Part shown: positions 39,389 to 47,741 of the stretch, one piece after another
Layout: each line of letters begins with the position of its first letter
How positions within the stretch are numbered: position 1 is the first letter of the stretch
DNA from: DASSUW01 sp036257565
GTDB lineage: Bacteria > Actinomycetota > Thermoleophilia > Solirubrobacterales > Solirubrobacteraceae
Assembly: GCA_036257565.1 (NCBI GenBank)
Contig: DATAFH010000039.1
Span: forward strand, 1-64,000
Length of the DNA: 64,000 nt
Reading direction: 5' to 3'
Translations under genes and position numbers: made by a program
Notes under the pieces: generated by a model
What the model was told of the DNA's origin: nothing
Databases searched by the model: none
Seen by the model: the letters and a program-made list of their open reading frames with translations, nothing else

Positions 39389-40573
39389 TCAGCCGGACGC
39401 CTGCCGGTAGACGGCGGCCGTCTGCTCGGCGATCCGCGCCCAGTCGAACTCCCGCACGGCCCGCTCCCGGCCTGCACGCCCCATTGCAGCCGCTCGCGCC
39501 GGGTCGCGCACCAGCGTGTTGACGCGCTCTGCGATTCCCGCCGCGAAGCCCGCGGGATCGCGCGGCTCGATCGATCCCGTGACCGGCTCGAACGGGACCA
39601 GCAGGCCGGTCTCCCCGTCGACCACCACCTCGACGATGCCGCCCGTCGCCGTGGCGACTACCGCGGCTTCGCAGGCCATCGCCTCGAGGTTGACGATCCC
39701 GAGCGGCTCGTAGATCGAGGGGCAGGCGAACACGGTGGCGTGGCTGAGGATCTGGATGACCTCGGGCTTCGGGAGCATCTGGTCGAGCCAGATCACGTTG
39801 CCGCGCTCGGCGCGTAGCCGCCCGACCCGCTGCTCGACCTCGGCGGCGATCTCCGGCGTGTCCGGCGCGCCCGCGCACAGCACCAGCTGGGCCTCGGGGT
39901 CGAACTGCAGCGCCGCGTCGAGCAGGTACGGCACACCCTTCTGGCGCGTGATGCGTCCCACGAAGACCACTGACGGGCGGTCGGGGTCGATCCCGTAGCG
40001 CTCGAGCACGTCCGTGTTGGCGTCGGGGTTGTACTCGTTGGCGTCGATGCCGTTGTAGACCACCGTCACCTTGTCGGGGTCGACCGCGCGGTACGCGGCG
40101 AGGATGTCCTCGCGCGAGCCCTTGGAGACGGCGATCACGGTGTCGGCGCCCTCGAGCGCGACCTTCTCGCACCAGCTCGAGAGCGCGTAGCCGCCGCCGA
40201 GCTGCTCGGCCTTCCACGGCCGCAGCGGCTCGAGGCTGTGGACCGTGGTCACATGCGGGATGTCGTACGTGAGCTTGGCCAGGTGACCGGCGAGCTGCGC
40301 GTACCACGTGTGGCTGTGGGCCAGGTCCGCGCCCTCCACCGCCGCCGTCATCGAGAGGTCGATCGACATCGCGCGCAGCGCCGCCAGGTGCGGCGTGTCG
40401 CCCGCCAGCGCGTCCCATGCGTGGTGGCCCACCACGCCTTCGCGATCGTCGCCCCACGCGTGCACGGTGACGTCCTCGAGCCGGGCCAGCTCGCGGGCGA
40501 GGTACTCGACGTGGACGCCCGCCCCCCCGTAGACCTCCGGCGGGTACTCGCGCGTCAGCAACGCGACCTTCAC
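39389..40573 (-). CDS. glgA: Glycogen synthase / maltose-1-phosphate synthase, GT4 (GlgA/GlgM)
   Basis: 394 residues from GTG at 40573. N-terminal sugar-acceptor loop REYPPEVYGGAGVHVEYL, GRITRQKGVPYLL (donor-binding Arg/Lys) and the EX7E motif EPLGIVNLE. It belongs to the Corynebacterium-type family whose members use ADP-glucose to extend glucan or to make maltose-1-phosphate for GlgE; these are not separable by eye, and no glgE is in the window. It overlaps glgC by 4 bases (GTGA). Confidence 0.9.
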   Translation of the reverse strand: MKVALLTREYPPEVYGGAGVHVEYLARELARLEDVTVHAWGDDREGVVGHHAWDALAGDTPHLAALRAMSIDLSMTAAVEGADLAHSHTWYAQLAGHLAKLTYDIPHVTTVHSLEPLRPWKAEQLGGGYALSSWCEKVALEGADTVIAVSKGSREDILAAYRAVDPDKVTVVYNGIDANEYNPDANTDVLERYGIDPDRPSVVFVGRITRQKGVPYLLDAALQFDPEAQLVLCAGAPDTPEIAAEVEQRVGRLRAERGNVIWLDQMLPKPEVIQILSHATVFACPSIYEPLGIVNLEAMACEAAVVATATGGIVEVVVDGETGLLVPFEPVTGSIEPRDPAGFAAGIAERVNTLVRDPARAAAMGRAGRERAVREFDWARIAEQTAAVYRQASG

Positions 40574-41799
40574 GCCTCCACCACCGCGCCCTTGCCGATC
40601 ACGACCACACCGCCGGGCGACACCGTGAAGCGCTCGCGATCGGCCTCCGGGTCGACCCCGACCTGCGCGCCGTCCGCGATTTGCACGTTCTTGTCGACGA
40701 TGGCGCGGCGCACGACGGCTTTGCGGCCGACGTTCACGCCCGGCATCAGGATCGAGTCCTCCACCTCGGCGTACGAGTGCAGGTGCACCCCGGGCGAGAG
40801 CACCGAGCGGCGCGCGATCGCCCCGGAGATCACCACCCCGGCGCCGACCATCGAGTCGAGCGCCTGGCCGCGCCGGCCGTCCTCGTCGAACACGAACTTC
40901 GCCGGCGGCAGCGGCTCGTGGTAGGTGAGGATCGGCCACTGCATGTTGTAGAGGTTGAAGACCGGGTCGACCGAGATCAGGTCCATGTGCGCGTCGTAGT
41001 ACGCGTCGAGCGTCCCGACGTCGCGCCAGTAGCCGTGGTCGCGCTCGCTCTCCCCAGGCACGACGTTGCGGGAGAAGTCGTACACGTGGGCGGCGCCGCT
41101 CTCCACGAGCATCGGCACGATGTTCCCGCCCATGTCGTGCTTGGAGCTGTCCGCTTTGGCGTCCGCGGACACGGCCTCGATCAGCGCGTGGGTGGTGAAC
41201 AGGTAGTTGCCCATCGAGGCGAAGACCTCGTCGGGCGCGTCGGGCAGGCCGACGGCGTCCTTGGGCTTCTCGCGGAAGGCGGTGATCGTGTGGCCGTCGG
41301 CCCCGGTCTCGACGACGCCGAACTGGTCCGCCTGCTCGATCGGCGCGCGCAGCGCCGCGACCGTCACGGCCGCCCCCGTCTCGATGTGCTGCTCGAGCAT
41401 ATGGCGCGGGTCCATGCGGTAGATGTGGTCGGCCCCGAAGACAGCCACGTAGTCGGGCTTCTCGTCGTTGAGCAGGTTGAGGTTCTGGTAGATCGCGTCC
41501 GCCGAGCCCGAGAACCAGTACGGGCCGTGGCGCATCTGGGCCGGCACCGGCGTCACGTAGTTGCCGAGCAGCGGGGACAGGCGCCAGGTCAGCGAGATGT
41601 GGCGGTCGAGCGAGTGGCTCTTGTACTGCGTGAGCACCACGATCCGCCGGAAGCCGGCGTTGACGAGGTTCGAGAGCGCGAAGTCGATCAGCCGGTAGTT
41701 GCCGCCGAACGGCACCGCCGGTTTGGCCCGGTCGAGCGTCAGCGGCGCGAGCCGCTTGCCCTCGCCGCCCGCCAGCACGATCGCGAAGACGTCCGGCAT
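40570..41799 (-). CDS. glgC: Glucose-1-phosphate adenylyltransferase
   Basis: 409 residues. Nucleotide-binding loop VLAGGEGKRLAPLTLDRAKP, VVLTQYKSHSLDRHI, GSADAIYQNL, FREKPKDA (sugar-phosphate Lys), YWRDVGTLDAYYDAH and a C-terminal left-handed helix (VLSPGVHLHSYAEVEDSILM). It makes ADP-glucose from ATP and glucose-1-phosphate, the committed step of glycogen synthesis. Between pgm (2-base gap) and glgA (4-base overlap), so the three form a pgm-glgC-glgA operon. Confidence 0.95.
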   Translation of the reverse strand: MPDVFAIVLAGGEGKRLAPLTLDRAKPAVPFGGNYRLIDFALSNLVNAGFRRIVVLTQYKSHSLDRHISLTWRLSPLLGNYVTPVPAQMRHGPYWFSGSADAIYQNLNLLNDEKPDYVAVFGADHIYRMDPRHMLEQHIETGAAVTVAALRAPIEQADQFGVVETGADGHTITAFREKPKDAVGLPDAPDEVFASMGNYLFTTHALIEAVSADAKADSSKHDMGGNIVPMLVESGAAHVYDFSRNVVPGESERDHGYWRDVGTLDAYYDAHMDLISVDPVFNLYNMQWPILTYHEPLPPAKFVFDEDGRRGQALDSMVGAGVVISGAIARRSVLSPGVHLHSYAEVEDSILMPGVNVGRKAVVRRAIVDKNVQIADGAQVGVDPEADRERFTVSPGGVVVIGKGAVVEA

Positions 41800-41801
41800 G
41801 G

Positions 41802-43427
41802 CTACCCCTTCAGCGCTTCGTCGACGATGCCCCGCGCCTCCTCGAGGATGCGCTCGAGGTGCTCGGGGCCCTGCAGGCTCTCGGCGTACACCTTGTAGAC
41901 GTCCTCGGTGCCGCTGGGGCGGGCCGCGAACCAGCCGCTCTTGGCCACGACCTTCAGGCCGCCGATCGGGGCGTCGTTGCCGGGCGCCCGAGTGAGCTTG
42001 TCGACGATCGGCTCGCGGGCCAGCTCGCTGCTGCGGACCTGCTCGGGAGAGAGCTGCTTGAGCCTCTCCTTCTCCTCCGGCGTGGCGGCCACGTCGACCC
42101 GCTTGTAGGCGGCGTGGCCGAAGCGATCGGCGAGGCCGGCGTAGACCTCGCCGGGGTCCTCCCCCGTGCGCGCCTTCATCTCCGCGGCGAGCAGGCACGG
42201 GATCAGGCCGTCCTTGTCGGTGCTCCAGGCCGTGCCGTCGCGGCGCAGGAACGACGCCCCGGCGCTCTCCTCGCCGCCGAAGCCGAGCGAGCCGTCGAGC
42301 AGGCCGGCGACGAACCACTTGAAGCCGACGGGGACCTCGTACAGCCGGCGCCCGAGGTCGGCGGCCACGCGGTCGATGATGCTCGAGCTCACCAGGGTCT
42401 TCCCCACGCCGACCTCGGCCCCCCAGTCGCGGTGGCCGCCGAACAGGTAGGCGACGCAGGCGGCCAGGTGGTGGTTGGGGTTGAGGAGGCCGACCGCGGG
42501 GGTCACGATCCCGTGGCGGTCGGCGTCCGGGTCGTTGGCGAAGGCGACATCGAAGCGGTCGCGCATGTCGGTCAGGCGGGACATCGCGTACGGCGACGAC
42601 GAGTCCATCCTGACCTTTCCGTCCCAGTCGAGCGGCACGAAGCGGAACGTGGGGTCGACGGTGTCGTTGACGACCTCGAGGTCGAGGCCGTGGCGCTCGG
42701 CGATCGCCTCCCAGTAGGCCGCGCTCGCGCCGCCCAGCGGGTCGACGCCGAGCCGCAGGCCGGACCCCCGGATCAGCTCGAGGTCGATCACGGCGGGCAG
42801 GTCGTCGACGTAGGCGCTGACGTAGTCGCGCTCGCGCGGGCTCGGCTTCGCCTCGCGCCTGACGTCTGCGAGGCCCCCCTCGAGCAGCGCGTTGGCCTCG
42901 CGCTCGATCCAGCCGGTGACGTCGGTGTCGGCCGGGCCCCCGTGCGGCGGGTTGTACTTGAAGCCGCCGTCGTCGGGCGGGTTGTGCGAAGGCGTGACGA
43001 CGATCCCGTCCGCCGTGCCACCGCCGTCGCGGCGGTTGTGCGTGAGGATCGCGTGCGAGATCACCGGCGTGGGCGTCGCGCCGCCGCGGGCGTCGACCAC
43101 CACGTCCACCCCGTGGGCGGCGAGGACCTCGACGATCGTCTGCGCCGCCGGCTCGGACAGCGCGTGCGTGTCGCGGCCGAGGAACAGCGGACCGTCGATG
43201 CCCTCCGCCTCGCGGTGGCGGCAGACGGCCTCGCTGATGGCCGCGACGTGTGCCTCGTTGAAGGTGCCGGCCAGCGACGAGCCGCGGTGGCCGGAGGTGC
43301 CGAACGCCACCCGCTGGCCAGGTGCCGAGGGATCGGGCTGTCGTTCGCGGTAGGCGGCCATCAGCCGATCGAGGTCGACGAGGTCCGCGGGTTCGGGAAG
43401 CGTCCCGGCGCGGGAATCGACGGTCAT
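41802..43427 (-). CDS. pgm: Phosphoglucomutase (alpha-D-glucose phosphate-specific)
   Basis: 541 residues. FGTSGHRGSSLAGTFNEAH start, active-site Ser in VVTPSHNPPDDGGFKYNPP, Mg-binding ANDPDADRHG, sugar loop GFGGEESAGASFL and C-terminal phosphate site ARPSGTEDVYKVY. It interconverts glucose-1- and glucose-6-phosphate, linking glgP-derived glucose-1-phosphate to glycolysis and supplying glgC. First gene of the glycogen operon; divergent from a PfkB kinase gene 38 bases away. Confidence 0.94.
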   Translation of the reverse strand: MTVDSRAGTLPEPADLVDLDRLMAAYRERQPDPSAPGQRVAFGTSGHRGSSLAGTFNEAHVAAISEAVCRHREAEGIDGPLFLGRDTHALSEPAAQTIVEVLAAHGVDVVVDARGGATPTPVISHAILTHNRRDGGGTADGIVVTPSHNPPDDGGFKYNPPHGGPADTDVTGWIEREANALLEGGLADVRREAKPSPRERDYVSAYVDDLPAVIDLELIRGSGLRLGVDPLGGASAAYWEAIAERHGLDLEVVNDTVDPTFRFVPLDWDGKVRMDSSSPYAMSRLTDMRDRFDVAFANDPDADRHGIVTPAVGLLNPNHHLAACVAYLFGGHRDWGAEVGVGKTLVSSSIIDRVAADLGRRLYEVPVGFKWFVAGLLDGSLGFGGEESAGASFLRRDGTAWSTDKDGLIPCLLAAEMKARTGEDPGEVYAGLADRFGHAAYKRVDVAATPEEKERLKQLSPEQVRSSELAREPIVDKLTRAPGNDAPIGGLKVVAKSGWFAARPSGTEDVYKVYAESLQGPEHLERILEEARGIVDEALKG

Positions 43428-43465
43428 GGGCGCGGAGTATCCACGACGGCGCGAAGACCCGTATC

Positions 43466-44386
43466 GTGGCCGCCGTGATCCTCGTCGCCGGCGAAGCGCT
43501 CTTCGACCTCGTCATGCACGACACGGGCGACGAGCTGCACGGGCATCCCGGCGGCGCGGCGTTCAACGCGGCGCGCACGATCGGGCGTCTCGAGCAGCCG
43601 GTGGCCTACCTCGGCCGCCTGTCGATCGACCGGTTCGGCCGCCGGCTCGACGCCATGCTCGAGGGCGACGGCGTGGCACGCGGCAGCGTCGTGGAGACGA
43701 ACGACCCGACCACGCTGGCGATCGCCGAGGTCGACCGCGAGGGCGTGGCGCGCTACCGCTTCTACGAGCGCGGGACGTCCGCCTCGGGGCTCACGCCCGA
43801 GGCGGCCCTCGAAGTCCTGCCGGCCGTCGTGGAGATGCTCCACGTGGGGACGCTCGGACTGACGCTGGAACCCGTGGCCACGGCTACCGAGGCCGTCGTC
43901 GAGCGGCTGGCGCCGGGCGGCGCGCTGGTGGCCGTCGACCCGAACATCCGGCCGTGGGTGATCGCCGACGAGGACGCCTACCGCGCGCGACTGGACCGGG
44001 TGCTGGCGCGCAGCCACGTGGTCAAGGTCTCCGAGGAGGACGTCGCGTGGCTGCGGCCGGGCGTCCCGGTGGTCGACGCCGTCCGCAGCCTGCTCGACGG
44101 CGGCCCGGCGGTCGGGCTGCTCACGCGCGGGCCCAACGGCGCGCTGGTCGTCACGCGCACGGCCAACGTGGCCGTGCCCGCCCCGCGTGCCAAGGTCGTC
44201 GACACGATCGGGGCGGGCGACGCATTCGGTGGCGGCTTCCTGGCGTGGTGGAGCGAGCGCGGCCTCGGCCCCGGCGACCTCGACCGCATCGACACTGTGG
44301 TCGAGGCCACCGAGTTCGCGTGCCTGGTGGCCGCCCGCACCTGCTCCAAGCCGGGCGCCGAGCCGCCCTACCGCTCGGAGCTCTAG
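43466..44386 (+). CDS. PfkB-family sugar kinase (fructokinase-like)
   Basis: About 306 residues. VILVAGEALFDLVMHDTGDE, GGAAFNAARTIGRL, GRLSIDRFGRRLDAMLEGDG and the anion-hole motif TIGAGDAFGGGFLAW identify the ribokinase family; GGAAFNAA with GEALFDL is typical of fructokinases. Start is GTG at 43466 or 43475; the second gives the usual MILVAGEA. It diverges from pgm, fitting entry of a ketose or hexose into the same pool. Confidence 0.87.
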   Translation: MAAVILVAGEALFDLVMHDTGDELHGHPGGAAFNAARTIGRLEQPVAYLGRLSIDRFGRRLDAMLEGDGVARGSVVETNDPTTLAIAEVDREGVARYRFYERGTSASGLTPEAALEVLPAVVEMLHVGTLGLTLEPVATATEAVVERLAPGGALVAVDPNIRPWVIADEDAYRARLDRVLARSHVVKVSEEDVAWLRPGVPVVDAVRSLLDGGPAVGLLTRGPNGALVVTRTANVAVPAPRAKVVDTIGAGDAFGGGFLAWWSERGLGPGDLDRIDTVVEATEFACLVAARTCSKPGAEPPYRSEL

Positions 44387-44525
44387 GCCGCTGCGGCCTC
44401 CGGCTGCATGGCGGGGGCCGCGGCCGGCGAGCACGCCCGTTGCATTGAGACCCTTTCGCGGCATTTCTGCAGGAGGATGCGGAGCGGCTGCGCACGATGT
44501 TCGACGCGATGGCGACAATGGAGCC

Positions 44526-45680
44526 ATCCGCCGCGCGCTCGCCCTCAGCCTCCTCACCGCCGGGCTAGCCGCTGCCGCTTCGCCGGCCGACGCACGGATC
44601 CGCACGGTGGACGGCCTGCGGGCGCAGAGCTTCGCGCGCGGCGTGCCGAATCCCTCGAACCTGGCGTTCGACCGTCGCGGCCGCCTGTGGGCGACGTCGG
44701 CGGGCAATGTGGCCGATCCCGCGGACGGCGTCTGGCTCGTGAGGCGGCGCGGCGCCAAGCCTCGCCAGGTTGTCAGCGGCCTGTTCAGCGCGCTCGGCCT
44801 GCTCTGGTACCGCGGTGAGCTGTACGTCAGCCACGTGGTGCCGAACGCAACCCTCGCGCCGCGGCACACGGGTCGGGTGGTCGCGTTCTCAGGCTTGGAC
44901 GGCAAGCGGTTCCGGCGCCGCCGGATCGTGGTCGACGGCCTGCCGACCGGCCGCCACCGCGTCGACTCGCTGGCCGCCGGGCCGGACGGGCGGCTGTACC
45001 TCGGCGTGGGCAGCGACTTCGACGATCGCCGCTCCAGCCGGCGGCTGTCGGCGACGGTCGTCTCGTTCCCGCCGCGCGGCGGCCGGGTGCGGGTGGAGGC
45101 GACCGGGCTGCGCAACCCCTACGGGCTCGCCTTCGTGCCCGGAACGAGGCGCTTGCTGGTGGCCGAGCACGGCCGCGACGACCTCGGGTTGCACCGGCCG
45201 CCCGAGGAGATCGACCTCGTGCGCACGCGCGGGCGGGCCCGCTGGTACGGGTTCCCGGAGTGCTGGGGACAGGGCGGCGCGCCGTGCCGCGGCGCCGTCG
45301 ACCCGCTGATCCGGCTGCGCGCGCACTCGGCGCCGGGCGCGATGGCGTCCGCCCCGTCGTTCGGCCGCTGGGCCCGCAGCGCGTTCGTGGCCCGCTTCGG
45401 CTCCTCGTTCCAGGCGAACCCGTCGGGCGGCGACGTGCTGCGCATCGCTCTGCGCGGCCGCCCGCGGGCGCACCGGCTCGCGAGCGGGTTCGGGCTTCAA
45501 GAGCCGCTGGGGCTGGCCGTCGGGCCGGACGGGGCGCTCTACGTCAGCCTGTGGACGTCTGGGCGCGTCGTGCGGCTGGTGCCTGACGAGCCGGCAGCGG
45601 TGCTCGCGGCCGCGGTTCGCGTGCTGCCGTGGCTCGGCGTTGGGTTGGGTGCGGGGCGAACGTCAACGACCGCTGGGTAG
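44526..45680 (+). CDS. Secreted sorbosone/PQQ-type six-bladed propeller, start codon missing
   Basis: About 385 codons. After a signal peptide (RRALALSLLTAGLAAAASPA) come propeller motifs SNLAFDRRGRLWATSAGN, DSLAAGPDGRLYLGVGSDFD, GLRNPYGLAFVPGTRRLLVA, YGFPECWGQ and GLAVGPDGALYVS of the glucose/sorbosone dehydrogenase-like family (PQQ or calcium sites not verified). No ATG, GTG or TTG stands in this frame upstream of the signal peptide; ATC at 44526 is where a start is expected. ATGs at 44497, 44509 and 44518 lie in another frame. The 5' end was probably damaged, or a rare start or frameshift is used. The last codons lie within the 221-bp palindromic element. Confidence 0.65.
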   Translation: MRRALALSLLTAGLAAAASPADARIRTVDGLRAQSFARGVPNPSNLAFDRRGRLWATSAGNVADPADGVWLVRRRGAKPRQVVSGLFSALGLLWYRGELYVSHVVPNATLAPRHTGRVVAFSGLDGKRFRRRRIVVDGLPTGRHRVDSLAAGPDGRLYLGVGSDFDDRRSSRRLSATVVSFPPRGGRVRVEATGLRNPYGLAFVPGTRRLLVAEHGRDDLGLHRPPEEIDLVRTRGRARWYGFPECWGQGGAPCRGAVDPLIRLRAHSAPGAMASAPSFGRWARSAFVARFGSSFQANPSGGDVLRIALRGRPRAHRLASGFGLQEPLGLAVGPDGALYVSLWTSGRVVRLVPDEPAAVLAAAVRVLPWLGVGLGAGRTSTTAG

Positions 45681-45710
45681 GGAGGGTGGAGAGCCGTCAC
45701 CGCGGCGAGG

Positions 45711-45726
45711 CAGCATTTCGTCGACC
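45711..45726 (-). repeat. 16-mer copy 1 (inverted)
   Basis: CAGCATTTCGTCGACC is the exact reverse complement of the copy at 45748-45763, giving a 16-bp perfect stem with a 21-base loop. Confidence 0.8.
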
Positions 45727-45747
45727 CCGCCAAGGCGGCCTTCGTCA

Positions 45748-45763
45748 GGTCGACGAAATGCTG
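45748..45763 (+). repeat. 16-mer copy 2
   Basis: GGTCGACGAAATGCTG, direct relative to copy 3, inverted relative to copy 1. Confidence 0.8.
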
Positions 45764-45807
45764 GCTATAGGGGACTAACGTCGACTTCGCGGGCGAGAGC
45801 GCTGTGA

Positions 45808-45823
45808 GGTCGACGAATTGCTG
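45808..45823 (+). repeat. 16-mer copy 3 (one mismatch)
   Basis: GGTCGACGAATTGCTG, starting exactly 60 bases after copy 2, one base different. With copy 1 it forms a stem placed symmetrically inside the outer arms. Confidence 0.75.
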
Positions 45824-45875
45824 TCAGATCGCGGACCGACTCCTCGTCTCCCTACCCAGCCGGGGTTGACGTTCG

Positions 45876-46199
45876 CTAGAGCAACCCCCGCCCAGACAGC
45901 TCCTCGACGAGCCGCTTGCGCTGCCACGGCCGCGCCGCCGCAAGCCGCACCAGCGCGTCGTGCAGCTCGCGCTCCCGCGCCCGGGAGCCGGCGGTGTCGC
46001 CGCGGAGGCGCTCGACGTCGCGCTCGAGCTGAGCCACGGTCTCGCGCAGCTCCTCGAGCTCGACCTGCTCGTCCGTCGTCCACTCCCAGGCGGGTGGTTC
46101 GGCGGTCATCAGCGGGTTGGGGCGCGTGCGGCCGTTCTGCGCGAGCGCCGCGCGCAGCTCGTGCCCTGACACGTGGGGTTCGGTGTGCGAGTCGCTCAT
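45876..46199 (-). CDS. Coiled-coil hypothetical protein
   Basis: 107 residues. A long helix with heptad pattern, EQVELEELRETVAQLERDVE, then RLRGDTAGSRARERELHDAL, preceded by a short Pro/Trp region (EPPAWEWTTDE). No known domain. Its ATG at 46199 overlaps the stop of the nitronate monooxygenase gene (ATGA), so the two are co-expressed. Confidence 0.65.
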   Translation of the reverse strand: MSDSHTEPHVSGHELRAALAQNGRTRPNPLMTAEPPAWEWTTDEQVELEELRETVAQLERDVERLRGDTAGSRARERELHDALVRLAAARPWQRKRLVEELSGRGLL

Positions 46200-47299
46200 G
46201 GGGCCGGGGTTCGCCCCTCGCCCCGGCCCTCCTGCATCTGCGAGAGACCGTGCAGGACGGCCTGCGCCTCGGCCGCCAACCGGCGCACGAGCTCTCCGGC
46301 GGGCACCGGCATGGCCAACGCGTGAGCCTGGCCCGCCCACAGGTGGAAGCCGTCCGGATCGCCCTGCTCGCGGGCCGCGGCCCGGATCCCGGCCGTCAGG
46401 TGGTGGACGTCGGGGTAGGCGCTCGGCGCGCCGGCCCCGTGCTCAGCCATCCAGCGGTTCGCCACGCCGCGCGCGAGCCGCCCGGTGAACGCACGCGTGA
46501 GCGCGGTCTCCCCGTCGCCCTCGATCGCGCCACGGTGGGCGGGCGCCGTGGCCGCCTCCGGGCAGAGCATGAACGCGGTCCCCAGCTGGGCGGCCGACGC
46601 GCCCAGCGCCAGCACAGCCGCGACCGCGCGCCCCGTGGCGAGCCCACCGGTGGCCACGAGCGGGAGGCCGCTGACGGCGCGGACGAGCTGCAGCAGCGCG
46701 ATCAGCCCGATCTCGCCCGGCGCCGCGTCGTCGAAGCTCCCGCGGTGACCGCCCGCCTCGACGCCCTGCACGACGAGCGCGTCTGCGCCGGCTCCTTCGG
46801 CCTGCCGCGCCTCGGCGGGCGTCGTGACGGTCATCCACAGGGCCACGCCGGCGTCGTGCAGGCGGCTCGCGACCGCGGTCCCCGGGCATCCGAACGTGAA
46901 GGACACGACCGGCACGCCGAGCTCGGCGAGCAGCGCGAGCTTCGCGTCGAGGCCGTCGTCGTCGTGGCGAGGCGCGCCGACTGGCACGCCGTAGCGCTCC
47001 GCCTGGGCCTCCAGCGCGGCGGCGTACGCCGCCACGGCCACCGAGTCGGCGGGCGGACCGGGCGCGGCGAACACGTTGACGCCGAACGGCCGGCCGGTCA
47101 GCTCGCGCAGCGCCTCGACGTCGGCCCGCACCGCCTCGGGCGCCTTGTAGCCGGCGGCCAGGAAGCCGAGGCCGCCCGCCTCCGACACGGCGGCGGCGAG
47201 CGCGGGCGTCGACGGCCCGCCGCCCATCGGCGCCTGCACGATCGGGCGCTCGAGCTGCTGCACCGAGAAGCGCGTGCGCGACACTGTCGTCCACAGCAT
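46196..47299 (-). CDS. Nitronate monooxygenase (2-nitropropane dioxygenase family)
   Basis: About 367 residues. FMN-binding TIM barrel with IVQAPMGGGPS, EAGGLGFLAAGY, FTFGCPG, VVQGVEAGGHRGS and LVATGGLATGRA, typical of class I nitronate monooxygenases that oxidise propionate-3-nitronate or other nitronates. Start ATG 47299, or GTG 47284 for a shorter N-terminus. It is divergent from a VOC gene with which it shares the bases CATG. Confidence 0.88.
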   Translation of the reverse strand: MLWTTVSRTRFSVQQLERPIVQAPMGGGPSTPALAAAVSEAGGLGFLAAGYKAPEAVRADVEALRELTGRPFGVNVFAAPGPPADSVAVAAYAAALEAQAERYGVPVGAPRHDDDGLDAKLALLAELGVPVVSFTFGCPGTAVASRLHDAGVALWMTVTTPAEARQAEGAGADALVVQGVEAGGHRGSFDDAAPGEIGLIALLQLVRAVSGLPLVATGGLATGRAVAAVLALGASAAQLGTAFMLCPEAATAPAHRGAIEGDGETALTRAFTGRLARGVANRWMAEHGAGAPSAYPDVHHLTAGIRAAAREQGDPDGFHLWAGQAHALAMPVPAGELVRRLAAEAQAVLHGLSQMQEGRGEGRTPAP

Positions 47300-47738
47300 G
47301 CCTGACCCGGCCCGCCTGATCGGCATCAACCACGTCGCGCTCGAGGTCGGCGACGTCGATGCGGCGCTCGAGCTCTACGGCCGCCTGTTCGCGTTCACCC
47401 TGCGCGGCCGCGCCGGACGGATGGCGTTCATCGACATGGGCGACCAGTTCCTCGCCGTGGCCGAGGGCCGCCGGCAAGGCGTCGACGAAGGCCGCCACTT
47501 CGGCCTGGTGGTCGACGACAAGGAGGCGGTACGCGCGGCCGTCGAGCGCGAGGGCCTCGAGATCCTCCCCGTCCGCGGGCTCGACTTCCTCGACCCGTGG
47601 GGCAACCGGTTCGAGATCGTCGACTACCGCGACATCCAGTTCGAGCGTGCGCCCGGCGTCAAGCGCAAGCTCGGGATCGCGGATCTGCCGAAGCGCGACG
47701 CGGCGCGGCGGGAGATCCGGGAGCGGGGCCTCGAGTAG
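47298..47738 (+). CDS. Glyoxalase/VOC-superfamily protein
   Basis: 146 residues. INHVALEVGDVDAALELYGR is a standard VOC strand-helix start; FGLVVDDKEAVRAAVEREGL and FLDPWGNRFEIVDYRDI form the second half with a possible metal Glu. VOC proteins include lyases, dioxygenases and resistance proteins; the substrate is unknown. The ATG at 47298 overlaps the divergent nitronate monooxygenase start. Followed after 3 bases by a metallophosphoesterase gene. Confidence 0.85.
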   Translation: MPDPARLIGINHVALEVGDVDAALELYGRLFAFTLRGRAGRMAFIDMGDQFLAVAEGRRQGVDEGRHFGLVVDDKEAVRAAVEREGLEILPVRGLDFLDPWGNRFEIVDYRDIQFERAPGVKRKLGIADLPKRDAARREIRERGLE

Positions 47739-47741
47739 GCG

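Larger units (their letters stand above)
45656..45876. repeat. 221-bp palindromic, MITE-like element between convergent genes
   Basis: Terminal arms are 29 bases each: left GCGAACGTCAAC then GACC then GCTGGGTAGGGAG (45656-45684), right CTCCCTACCCAGC then CGGG then GTTGACGTTCGC (45848-45876), matching at 26 of 29 positions. Inside are three copies of a 16-mer. The left arm supplies the stop of the propeller gene and the right arm begins at the stop of the coiled-coil gene. No coding capacity and no clear target duplication. It could be a MITE-like mobile remnant or a large bidirectional terminator. Confidence 0.65.

Noticed and set aside
45707..45830. Possible CRISPR array from three 16-base repeats
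   Set aside because: Repeats are too short, in mixed orientation, and only three; no cas genes. Better explained as a palindromic element.
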